From assembly GCF_003570715.1 (NCBI RefSeq), contig NZ_QXXQ01000002.1, positions 62,001 through 126,000 of the forward strand: a stretch of 64,000 nt of DNA, given 5' to 3'. Both the position numbers and the translations under genes were made by a program. Below the pieces are notes generated by a model, which saw nothing but the letters and a program-made list of their open reading frames with translations, was not told where the DNA came from and searched no databases. This DNA comes from Gemmobacter lutimaris. Lineage in GTDB: Bacteria > Pseudomonadota > Alphaproteobacteria > Rhodobacterales > Rhodobacteraceae. Shown here piece after piece: positions 50,116 through 58,038 of the stretch; position 1 is the first letter of the stretch; each line of letters starts with the position of its first letter.

Positions 50116-51711
50116 TTGGCTATTCCCGCCGCCATCTGGCAGGATCGCGCCCGCTTTGGGCGGATCTTCAAATGGCAATATCTGCTGACCCGCGAAGCTG
50201 ACGCGGATCTGCCGATGGATTGTCAGCGCCTGGGTCGCTGGCAGTTGTTCCATGGCCCCGGCCTGCCGGTGGCACGGCTGACCGATGCGAAGGGACAGCT
50301 TGTCGGGCTGCTGGCCGGGATCGGGGTCGAACCCGACGGGCGGCTGGTCGAGGGGCGCCATGCCCTGGCAGCCCTGCGCACCGGGTTCTGGGATGGTATC
50401 GAAAGCTGGCTGGAAGACCTGACCGGGCGTTACATCGTTCTTCTGTCCGGTCCCGGCGGCATGCGGCTTTACACCGATCCGGTGGGTATGCTAGGCGCGG
50501 TGGTCGATCCGCATGCCGGGCGGGTGGGGGCTGGTCTGGGGCTGGTTTGCCATGACCGCGAGATCGTGCCGCATCCCGATTACGACCACGCGCTCTGCGA
50601 GACGGTCGACGGAAAATACTCGCTTCTCGACACCCGTGATGCGCATGTGCGGCGGATGAACCCGAATTGCTGGCTGTCGCTTGAGGATTTCAGCGAGACG
50701 CGGTTCTGGCCAAGGCCCGGTTCCATCGTGCTGCGGCAGGGCAGCCTTGTGCGCAGCTATGGTCTGATGGCGCATCGCACCCGGCTGGTGGTCGGCGCCC
50801 TCGCGCGGCACCGGCCAACTGCGCTGCCGCTCAGCGCCGGGATGGACAGCCGGTTGTTGCTGGGTATGGCGGGCACAGCGGCAAGCGATCTGTCGCTGGT
50901 CTACAGCCACGAATCCACCTATGCGAACCGCGTGGACAGCCACATTGCCGGACGCCTGGCAGAACGAGCGGGCCTTCGCCACACACGCCACCGCCCGGAC
51001 GAGGTGACCGCAACAGCCGAAGATACGGCAGCCGACATTGCCGATTTTCATGTGGCAATGGGCTGGCCCGCGCCCCCGTCGGTCGAGATGGCAAACGGTG
51101 TTCTGCGACACCTGCCCGAAGACATGGTCGTTTTGCGCGGCCATCAGACCGATCTGTTACGCGCCGTGTTTTCGCACAAGGAAAAGGCGCAGGCCGATCT
51201 GCGCCGCCGCTGGTTGCTGAAGCGCCTGCTGCTTGTCCCGCATGACCGTTTCGGCCCCGAACTCTGCGCCGGGTTCGAGCCGCGTCTGGAGGCATGGTAT
51301 CAGTCCCTGCCGCCAGAGGCGAAGGCCCGGCAGGTGGATTTCATGTTCCTTGAACTCTATTACACCTCGACCATCGCGGCGAGCTTTCCGGCCATCAGCC
51401 GCGTCTTCTATATGTCGCCCTTCAACGGGCGGCGACAGATCGGACATGCGCTGGCCATCGAAGAAAGCTATCGCCGTGCCGGTCTGGCGGTGCATGACCT
51501 GCTGCACCAGTGCCGCGCCGACCTGCTGGATGAACCTTTCGATGACGATGTGGCGGCGGCGGGTGGCTTGCAGGGTTATCGCAAGAACGATCACCTGAAG
51601 CTGTTGCTGCATGCGCGGCGCGCGGTGACGCGGGCCCGCCTGCGCAGCCTGTCCGGGGGCGGCCTGCCGCCCGATGCCGTGCAACTGGCCAAGGCTGCGA
51701 TGCGCCCTTGA
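50116..51711 (+). CDS. asparagine-synthetase-like ATP-pyrophosphatase protein without glutaminase
   Basis: TTG 50116 has GAGG five bases upstream and gives MAIPAAIWQDRARFGRIFKW, 531 residues; the frame opens at TTG 50050 as well. The ATP-pyrophosphatase P-loop PLSAGMDSRLLLG lies at residues 238-250, where AsnB has SGG-x-DS. The N-terminal 200 residues have the shape of an Ntn-like domain (GRYIVLLSGPGGMRLYTDPVG) but no N-terminal cysteine, so no glutaminase activity is expected. The acyl acceptor is unknown. Related proteins occur in exopolysaccharide and peptide loci. Confidence 0.7.
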   Translation: MAIPAAIWQDRARFGRIFKWQYLLTREADADLPMDCQRLGRWQLFHGPGLPVARLTDAKGQLVGLLAGIGVEPDGRLVEGRHALAALRTGFWDGIESWLEDLTGRYIVLLSGPGGMRLYTDPVGMLGAVVDPHAGRVGAGLGLVCHDREIVPHPDYDHALCETVDGKYSLLDTRDAHVRRMNPNCWLSLEDFSETRFWPRPGSIVLRQGSLVRSYGLMAHRTRLVVGALARHRPTALPLSAGMDSRLLLGMAGTAASDLSLVYSHESTYANRVDSHIAGRLAERAGLRHTRHRPDEVTATAEDTAADIADFHVAMGWPAPPSVEMANGVLRHLPEDMVVLRGHQTDLLRAVFSHKEKAQADLRRRWLLKRLLLVPHDRFGPELCAGFEPRLEAWYQSLPPEAKARQVDFMFLELYYTSTIAASFPAISRVFYMSPFNGRRQIGHALAIEESYRRAGLAVHDLLHQCRADLLDEPFDDDVAAAGGLQGYRKNDHLKLLLHARRAVTRARLRSLSGGGLPPDAVQLAKAAMRP

Positions 51712-51774
51712 AACGCGCCTCTTCAACTGGCCCGATGCAGGACATATGTTCATCGGGTAGGCAAGGGGGCAGGT

Positions 51775-53190
51775 TTGGCAATCGGGGACATCGGCGATCT
51801 TGTGGCGCGCTCGGCGATCGAGCTGGCGGCGCTGCCCTTCACGCCCTTCGCGGACAGTGTCATCCGGTTGGGCGTCACCGGCCTGTCGCGGGCGGGCAAG
51901 ACGGTGTTCATCACCGGGCTGGTGGCCAATCTGCTGGATCGCGGACGGATGCCGCAGCTTCGCGCCGCGGCCGAGGGCCGGATCGAGGCTGTATGGCTGC
52001 AACCCCAACCTGACGACACGATTCCACGCTTCGACATCGAGGGCCATCTGACGCAGATGACCGGAGATACCCCGGAATGGCCGGAAAGCACACGGGCTAT
52101 TTCGGAACTGCGGCTGTCCTTCCGGGTGCGGCCGACCGGCCTGCTGTCCGGGATGCGCGGCACACAGAACGTGCATCTGGACATCGTGGATTATCCCGGC
52201 GAATGGCTGCTGGATCTGGGCCTGCTGGACAAGACCTATGCCCAATGGGCCGAGGATACGCTGTCGCGTATGGCGCGGCGGCCGCAGGGGGCAGAATTTC
52301 TGGCGACCGCGCGGGCCGAGGACGGGTCTTTGAAACATGATGAGGCGCGGGCACAGGCGCTTGCGGCCAAATTCACCGCCTATCTGCATGCGGCGCGCAC
52401 GGCGGGCTGGTCGGATTGCACACCGGGGCGGTTCCTGCTGCCGGGCGAGCTTGCGGGCAGCCCCGTCCTGACCTTTGCGCCTCTGCCAGAACCCGCCAGC
52501 GCCGGGCGTGGTAGTCTGTGGCACGAAATGGCGCGGCGCTATGACGCCTATCGCGCCAAGGTGGTGAAGCCCTTCTTCCACGACCATTTCGCCCGGATCG
52601 ACCGTCAGGTGGTGCTGGTGGATGTGCTGGGCGCGGTCCATACCGGGCCACAGGCGCTGGAGGATTTGCGCCGCACCATGGCCGACATCCTGACCGCCTT
52701 CCGTCCGGGACAGAACGGTCTTTTGTCGCGGCTGGTGCTGGGGCGGCGGGTCGAGAAGATCCTGTTCGCCGCGACCAAGGCCGATCACCTGCACCACAGT
52801 CAGCACCCGCAACTCACCGCCATCACCGAGGCGCTGGTGCGCGAGGCGCGTGACCGTGCGGCGTTTTCGGGGGCCGAGGTCAGCGCCATGTCGCTGGCAG
52901 GCTTTCGCGCCACGGTCGAGGATCGGCTGGAACGCGACGGGCAGATACTGGATGTGGTGCGTGGCAGGTTGATGGGATCGGGCAAGCAAGCCGCGATGTA
53001 TCCGGGTGAATTGCCCACCGATCCCGCGCGCCTGCTGTCGCCCGCCCGGCAGGGGGCCGAACGCTGGCTGGACGCCGACTTCGCGCTGATGAGTTTCGCG
53101 CCCGCGCGCAGCAGTCTGAAACCCGGCGAGGGGCCGCCGCATATCCGGTTGGACCGCGCCGCCGAATTCCTGATCGGAGACCGGCTGTGA
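51775..53190 (+). CDS. ycjX: YcjX-family GTP/ATP-binding protein
   Basis: TTG start preceded by AGGGGGCAGG; 471 residues. The P-loop GLSRAGKTVFITGLVANL is at residues about 35-52, followed by the DIVDYPGEWLLDLGLL switch region and the ATKADHLHHSQH motif, all hallmarks of the YcjX family (COG3106). E. coli ycjX lies next to ycjF under stress control. Its stop overlaps ycjF by four bases. Molecular function is not established. Confidence 0.9.
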   Translation: MAIGDIGDLVARSAIELAALPFTPFADSVIRLGVTGLSRAGKTVFITGLVANLLDRGRMPQLRAAAEGRIEAVWLQPQPDDTIPRFDIEGHLTQMTGDTPEWPESTRAISELRLSFRVRPTGLLSGMRGTQNVHLDIVDYPGEWLLDLGLLDKTYAQWAEDTLSRMARRPQGAEFLATARAEDGSLKHDEARAQALAAKFTAYLHAARTAGWSDCTPGRFLLPGELAGSPVLTFAPLPEPASAGRGSLWHEMARRYDAYRAKVVKPFFHDHFARIDRQVVLVDVLGAVHTGPQALEDLRRTMADILTAFRPGQNGLLSRLVLGRRVEKILFAATKADHLHHSQHPQLTAITEALVREARDRAAFSGAEVSAMSLAGFRATVEDRLERDGQILDVVRGRLMGSGKQAAMYPGELPTDPARLLSPARQGAERWLDADFALMSFAPARSSLKPGEGPPHIRLDRAAEFLIGDRL

Positions 53191-54212
53191 GTGATGACGT
53201 CCCCCCCCGCCGCCCGCTGCTGATCGAACTGGACGAAGCCGCGCCCGCCGATCCGGGCCTTGCCCCGCCGGTGCCCGAAGCCGGTATCGCCGCCGAACTG
53301 GCGCCTCTGCCAACCCGGCGGCAGAGCCTGACGCTGACCCGCGCGCTTATCTGGGCGCTGGGGGCGCTGTTCAGCTTTGCGCTTTCGGTTGCCACCTATG
53401 ATTTCGTCGCCAGCCTTATGGCCAGCTCCCCCTGGCTGGGATGGGGCGCGCTTGTGCTGACGGGTGTTGCCACCGGGCTTGCGCTGATCTTCGCCGCGCG
53501 TGAATGGATTGCCTATCTGCGGCTCTCTCTTCTGGACAAGCTGCGCGGACGCGCGCTGGCGGCGCGCCAGAACGCCGACCTGCATGCCGCGCGCATCGCC
53601 TGTGCCGAGGTCGCCTCGCTGTATCGTCACCGCCCCGAGGCGGCGCCTGCGCTGCAACGGCTGCGTGACCGGCAGGGCGATGTGCTGGATGCCGATGCCC
53701 TGATCGACCTGACAGAACAGGAATTGCTTGCACCGCTGGACCTTGCCGCCCGGCGCGAGATCGAAGCGGCGGCGCGGCAGGTCGCCACCATCACCGCGCT
53801 GGTGCCGATGGCTCTGGCCGATGTGGCGACGGCGCTGTTTGCCAATCTGCGCATGATCCGCCGCATCGCGCAGCTTTACGGCGGGCGCTCGGGCGGATTC
53901 GCCAGTTTCGGCCTGTTGCGGCGGGTCTTCACCTATCTGGTGGCCACGGGCGCCGTGGCACTGACCGACGATCTGATCGGTTCGGTCGCGGGCGGTGGCG
54001 TGCTGTCCAAGATTTCGCGCCGCTTTGGCGAGGGGGTGGTGAACGGCGCGCTGACCGCGCGCATCGGTGTGGCGGCGATGGAGCTGTGCCGTCCCCTGCC
54101 GTTCCACGCGCTGCGCCGTCCGCAAGTGACCAATCTCATGGCGCGGGCGCTGGCCGGGGTGTTTGACCGCAGCCCAGTTGCGCAAGCCGCCGCCCGAAAC
54201 ATGGAATCCTGA
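53187..54212 (+). CDS. ycjF: YcjF-family (TIGR01620) membrane protein
   Basis: A 341-residue protein starting at GTG within the ycjX stop (GTGA). Two helices (about 52-75 and 85-107) follow a proline-rich N-terminus. The conserved C-terminal DUF697-like part includes VPMALADVATALFANLRMIRRIAQLYGGR and MELCRPLPFHALRRPQV. It is the constant partner of YcjX; both are thought to act in envelope stress. Confidence 0.88.
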   Translation: MSDDVPPRRPLLIELDEAAPADPGLAPPVPEAGIAAELAPLPTRRQSLTLTRALIWALGALFSFALSVATYDFVASLMASSPWLGWGALVLTGVATGLALIFAAREWIAYLRLSLLDKLRGRALAARQNADLHAARIACAEVASLYRHRPEAAPALQRLRDRQGDVLDADALIDLTEQELLAPLDLAARREIEAAARQVATITALVPMALADVATALFANLRMIRRIAQLYGGRSGGFASFGLLRRVFTYLVATGAVALTDDLIGSVAGGGVLSKISRRFGEGVVNGALTARIGVAAMELCRPLPFHALRRPQVTNLMARALAGVFDRSPVAQAAARNMES

Positions 54213-54268
54213 TTTCCGTTGCCGTCCTGCCGGGTTAAGCTGCGCCGAAGGATTTCAGGAGGTGCACC

Positions 54269-57022
54269 ATGGACGCGATGATCGGCTTGATGGTCCTTGT
54301 GGCGCTTTCCCTGCCGGTCGGCGTGATCGTTCTTTTCATCCTGCAGGCGCGCTTGCGGCGCAGGCTGGCCAGCGCCGAGGCCCGGCTTGCCGCGCTGGAG
54401 GCTGCGGGTCTGGCATCGCCTGCAAGCATCGCAGCGGCGCTTGCGCAGGCAGAAGAGGTCACAGCCCCGGATTCGGAGCCGGATCTGCCGGAAGCCCCCT
54501 CCGCCGAAACCATCGCCGCCGTCTCGCCTTGGGAGCGGGCCATGGGCAGGGTTGCGGCAGAGCCGCTTCCGTCAGTTGAGGCGGCGCCGACTGCGGATGC
54601 CGGGCAGAACCGCCCGATCGTTCTGCGCGCCGACCGTTTCGCTGCCCTTGCGGGCTGGCTGCGTGAAAACTGGGTTTACGCCGTTTCCGCCCTGTCTCTG
54701 GCGCTGGCCGGGGTGTTTTTCGTGCAATACGGTGTGGAAAAGGGTCTTTTACCGCCTCCGGTGCGGGTGGCGCTGGCCGTGTTGTTCGGGGCCGCGCTGA
54801 TCGGCGCGGGCGAATGGGTGCGCCGGCGCTGGGGGGATGATACCAGCGCGGCGACCGCTTATCTGCCCTCGGTCTTCAGCGGGGCGGGGATCGTGGCGAT
54901 CTTTGCGGGCGTGACGGCGGGACGGCTGATGTATGGGCTCTACGGCCCCGGCCCGACCTTCGCGGGGCTGTTCGCCATTTCGGCGCTGGCGGTCTGGCTG
55001 GGTTGGCGCCATGGGCCATTCCTTGCCGCCATCGGGCTGGTCGGTGCTTCAGGAGCACCGTTTCTGGTAGAGGGCGGCAGCGCGCCGACAGCCCTTCTGT
55101 ACGCGCATTACCTCTTGATTGCGGCGACGGGCCTTGCCATCGACGCATGGCGCCGCTGGGCATGGATTTCGGTTCTGGCGCTGGTGCTGGCACAGCTCGG
55201 TCTCTGGCTGATGGCCATGGGCGGGGCCGGTATGGCGGGTTGGGGCTGGAGCCTTGTGTCGCTGGTGGTGCTGAGCATCATCATCCCCGAACGCGCGCTG
55301 ATCCCGAGGCATGAGGGCCCTTCGACCCTGCGCATTCTGGTGAAGCTGCTGAAGGTCTGGCCGACTTTCCCGGTCCGGCTGGCGCTGGGCAATCTGGTGG
55401 CCTCGACCCTGTTCCTCGTGCTTCTGGTCTCCGGCTGGGGGACAGAGGGCCTGCTGCCCTTCTTCCTGCTGGCGGGCCTCGCCGTGCTGCTGCTGATCTG
55501 GGCCGAGCGGGCGCCGGGGCTGGAGGATTTGCCGCTGCTGCCTGCTGCCGGATTTCTGGCGAAACTGGTGCTGGCGACGGGGCAGATCCATGCGTGGCAA
55601 TCGCAGGCGATCGACCTGCGTGCGCCGGAAAGCCCCGCGCCCTGGACGGTCAGTCTGCTGGTTGTGGCGGCGGGGGCCATCACGCTGGCCGCAGCGCTGC
55701 GCAGCCTGCGTGGCGGCGGTCTGCTGCCTGCGCTGATTGCGACGCTGGCAGCCCCGGTCGCGGTTCTGCTGCTGGAGTTCTTCTGGGTGCCCTCTGTCGT
55801 GCTGGGGGCGGGTCTGTGGGCCGCACATGCCATGGCTTTGGCGGCGGGCATGACCCTGCTTGCGGCGGTGTTCGCGAAGGCTGACGGGCAGCCGGGGCGG
55901 CGCAGCGCCTGGGCCGTGCTGTCTGCGCTGTCGCTGATCGCACTGGCGCTGTTCCTCCTGACCACGGCTGCGGCGCTTACGCTGGCGCTGGCGGTGTTGC
56001 TGCTGGTGGCCGTGGCGCTGGATCGCCGGTTCACCCTGCCGGAAATGGGCTGGTTCGTGCAGGTCGGCGCCGCGGTTCTGTCATGGCGGCTGGTGGCGGA
56101 CCCCGGTCTGGACTGGGGCATGCAGGCACCGCTGCCACAGGTGGCGCTGGCCTATCTGGGCGTTGCGGCAGCCTGCTTTGCCGGGCTGCGGTTGCTGCCT
56201 GCGGGGCGGGCCTTGCCCAAGGCAGTGCTGGAAAGCCTCGGGCTGGCGGCGCCGGTCCTGCTGGTCAATCTGGTGCTGACCCGCGCCATGATCCCGGATG
56301 ACCCGAACACGGGCATCGACTGGACGATGAGCCATTGGGGTCTGATCCTGAACGCGACGCCCTGGGCGGTGCTGGCGGGGACGCAGCTTTGGCGGGCGGG
56401 CGCGTCAGCCGGGCTGACCCGCTGGTTGCGGCTGGGTCTGGCCAGCGTCGCGGCGCTGATCGCGCTGGGCGGTCTGGCGATGGCGCTGGGCCCCGCGAAC
56501 CCGCTGTTTGCATGGTCGGAAGATCCGACCGGCCGCATTCTGGGCCTGCCGCTGTTGGACACGCTGGCGCTGGCCTATGGTCTGCCGGGGCTGGCACTGG
56601 TGTTTCTGGCGCCGCGCCTTGCGGCGCTGCCCGCGCGGGGGCGTCTGGTTCTGCGCGGCGCAGGGGTGGCGCTTTTGCTGATCTGGGCGGTGCTGGAGAT
56701 CCGGCGGCTCTGGTGGGGCGACTGGATCGGCGCCCCCGATGTGATGCAGGGTGAGCTTTACAGCTATACGCTGGCCATGTTGGCGCTGGGCGCGGTGCTT
56801 TTGTGGCAGGCGTTGGCGCGGCGGTCGCTGCGCTTGCAGCGGCTGGCGATGGCAGTCATCGCGCTGACGGTGGCAAAGGTGTTCCTGTGGGATGCCTCGG
56901 GGCTTAGCGGGCTGACGCGGGTGCTCAGCTTCGCGGGGCTGGGGCTGTCGCTGGCGGGGCTGGCGTGGCTGAACCGATGGGCACGGGGCGCGATGGCGGA
57001 GGGGTCAGAACCGCGGGACTGA
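54269..57022 (+). CDS. DUF2339 polytopic membrane protein
   Basis: A 917-residue protein. A single N-terminal helix and short coiled coil (RLRRRLASAEARLAALEAAG) are followed by a proline/glutamate-rich linker and some 24-26 hydrophobic helices. FVQYGVEKGLLPPPVRVALAV and ALTVAKVFLWDASGLSGLTRV near the ends are DUF2339 features. Function unknown. It overlaps the convergent globin gene's 3' end by 18 bases. Confidence 0.88.
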   Translation: MDAMIGLMVLVALSLPVGVIVLFILQARLRRRLASAEARLAALEAAGLASPASIAAALAQAEEVTAPDSEPDLPEAPSAETIAAVSPWERAMGRVAAEPLPSVEAAPTADAGQNRPIVLRADRFAALAGWLRENWVYAVSALSLALAGVFFVQYGVEKGLLPPPVRVALAVLFGAALIGAGEWVRRRWGDDTSAATAYLPSVFSGAGIVAIFAGVTAGRLMYGLYGPGPTFAGLFAISALAVWLGWRHGPFLAAIGLVGASGAPFLVEGGSAPTALLYAHYLLIAATGLAIDAWRRWAWISVLALVLAQLGLWLMAMGGAGMAGWGWSLVSLVVLSIIIPERALIPRHEGPSTLRILVKLLKVWPTFPVRLALGNLVASTLFLVLLVSGWGTEGLLPFFLLAGLAVLLLIWAERAPGLEDLPLLPAAGFLAKLVLATGQIHAWQSQAIDLRAPESPAPWTVSLLVVAAGAITLAAALRSLRGGGLLPALIATLAAPVAVLLLEFFWVPSVVLGAGLWAAHAMALAAGMTLLAAVFAKADGQPGRRSAWAVLSALSLIALALFLLTTAAALTLALAVLLLVAVALDRRFTLPEMGWFVQVGAAVLSWRLVADPGLDWGMQAPLPQVALAYLGVAAACFAGLRLLPAGRALPKAVLESLGLAAPVLLVNLVLTRAMIPDDPNTGIDWTMSHWGLILNATPWAVLAGTQLWRAGASAGLTRWLRLGLASVAALIALGGLAMALGPANPLFAWSEDPTGRILGLPLLDTLALAYGLPGLALVFLAPRLAALPARGRLVLRGAGVALLLIWAVLEIRRLWWGDWIGAPDVMQGELYSYTLAMLALGAVLLWQALARRSLRLQRLAMAVIALTVAKVFLWDASGLSGLTRVLSFAGLGLSLAGLAWLNRWARGAMAEGSEPRD

Positions 57023-57409
57023 GCCTTCGGGCCGACGCGCCTCGACCACGCCCATCGACAGCGCGCGCCCGATGCGATGCGCCATGGCCGACCAGGCCGC
57101 AGCCGCCTCCGGGGGCAGGGTGCGGGCGAGCGTGGTGTCGAAGAGATCGAGCCAGACCGGGAAATGATCGGGCGTTACATCGCCCGCCTGTCGGTGGGCC
57201 AGCATGGGCGAGCCGTCATAGACCCCTTCGCGCAGGATGGCGTTGCGCCAGAACCGGCCGATCTTTTCCTCATGCGCGGGCCAGTCGGTGACGTGCCGCG
57301 CGAAGATCGGGCCAAGTTGCGGATGCCTGCGCACGGCGGCGTAGAAAGCCGCGACCTGCGCGTCGATCTGTTCGGGCGTGACGAAGAAGCGGGGTGGAAA
57401 GGCGGTCAT
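57005..57409 (-). CDS. group III truncated haemoglobin
   Basis: The CAT at 57407-57409 gives MTAFPPRFFVTPEQIDAQVA, 134 residues. The IGRFWRNAILREGVYDGSPMLAHRQ region contains the probable proximal histidine (H72), followed by HFPVWLDLFD. TrHbs bind O2 or NO in the cytoplasm. The frame continues open upstream, but that part is unrelated. GAGG precedes the start. Confidence 0.88.
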   Translation of the reverse strand: MTAFPPRFFVTPEQIDAQVAAFYAAVRRHPQLGPIFARHVTDWPAHEEKIGRFWRNAILREGVYDGSPMLAHRQAGDVTPDHFPVWLDLFDTTLARTLPPEAAAAWSAMAHRIGRALSMGVVEARRPEGSVPRF

Positions 57410-57484
57410 GGCGGAACCTCGGAAACTTGTATCAGCGTTGCGGGTTTTGAGGGTGACGTGCAAGGCGGCGCTTTGCCACGGGGG

Positions 57485-57519
57485 GCCTTTCTCGGGGGCA
57501 TCGAGCCCCCTCGAAAGGC
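57485..57519. repeat. GC-rich imperfect hairpin
   Basis: Arms 57485-57499 and 57505-57519 pair at 13 of 15 positions around the loop ATCGA. They begin and end with GCCTTTC/GAAAGGC around a GGGGGC/GCCCCC core. It could end transcription from an opposing unit or be a mobile repeat. Confidence 0.55.
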
Positions 57520-57586
57520 ATTGCCATGGCCTGCGGTGCCGGAGTGCGCTGATCTGGCCGGGAGAGGGCGGCGGGCGGGCAAGTGA

Positions 57587-57780
57587 GTATTTTTGCAAGA
57601 AGCAAAAGGCGAAGGGAATTCTTAACCTTTTCCGGCGCAGTCTGGGTTCGCGGAACAGGGAGGAGTCCCGATGGCCGTCAAGGAGCAAGGCCGCCCCGGC
57701 CCGGTGGATCCGGGTGCACGGACATCGCGCGTCCATCTGTGCCGGGGTGTGCCTTGGCCTTTGCTTCTTGTCCAAATACT
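57587..57780. repeat. inverted pair of TTTGCTTCTTG elements (possible miniature element)
   Basis: The 23 bases at 57587-57609 (GTATTTTTGCAAGAAGCAAA... ) are mirrored by 57758-57780, whose core TTTGCTTCTTG matches the reverse complement exactly; the outer parts differ at a few positions (TCC for AAA). About 150 bases lie between. Similar TATTTTTGCAAGAAGCAAA strings are, from memory, frequent between rhodobacterial genes. Confidence 0.5.
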
Positions 57781-58038
57781 CAGGCAACGGCAGGGCCGGT
57801 AATGTGGCCTGTTTCGCTGGACGCGCGCGCGGGGCTTGCGTATAAGGCCGACATGTTGACCCGATCCGTGCAGTTTGCACCTGTGCATCCGAGCGCCCGG
57901 CCCATGGCCTTGCCATGGAAGATGCCGCATCGAATTACTTGCCCGGCGCTCTGATCGAGCTGCCGGGTTATACCGCTTTCCCTTCGGCCCGCGCGCTGCG
58001 GGCTGCCCCCGATACCTGCCGTTCAAGGATCGTCCGCG

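Larger units (their letters stand above)
57410..58038. other. 629-base gene-free region with inverted repeats before ileS
   Basis: No supported gene. It contains an imperfect 15-bp hairpin and a pair of inverted 23-base elements listed separately; the ileS promoter should also lie here but was not identified. A 123-codon frame at 57583-57954 begins inside one repeat arm and has no homologue-like motif. The part 57800-58038 shows nothing clear. Confidence 0.6.

Noticed and set aside
51157-53313. 718-codon minus-strand frame opposite ycjX
   Set aside because: Antisense shadow; ycjX motifs on the plus strand are clear.
57583-57954. 123-codon plus frame before ileS
   Set aside because: Begins inside an intergenic repeat arm, has no recognisable motif and crosses the second arm.
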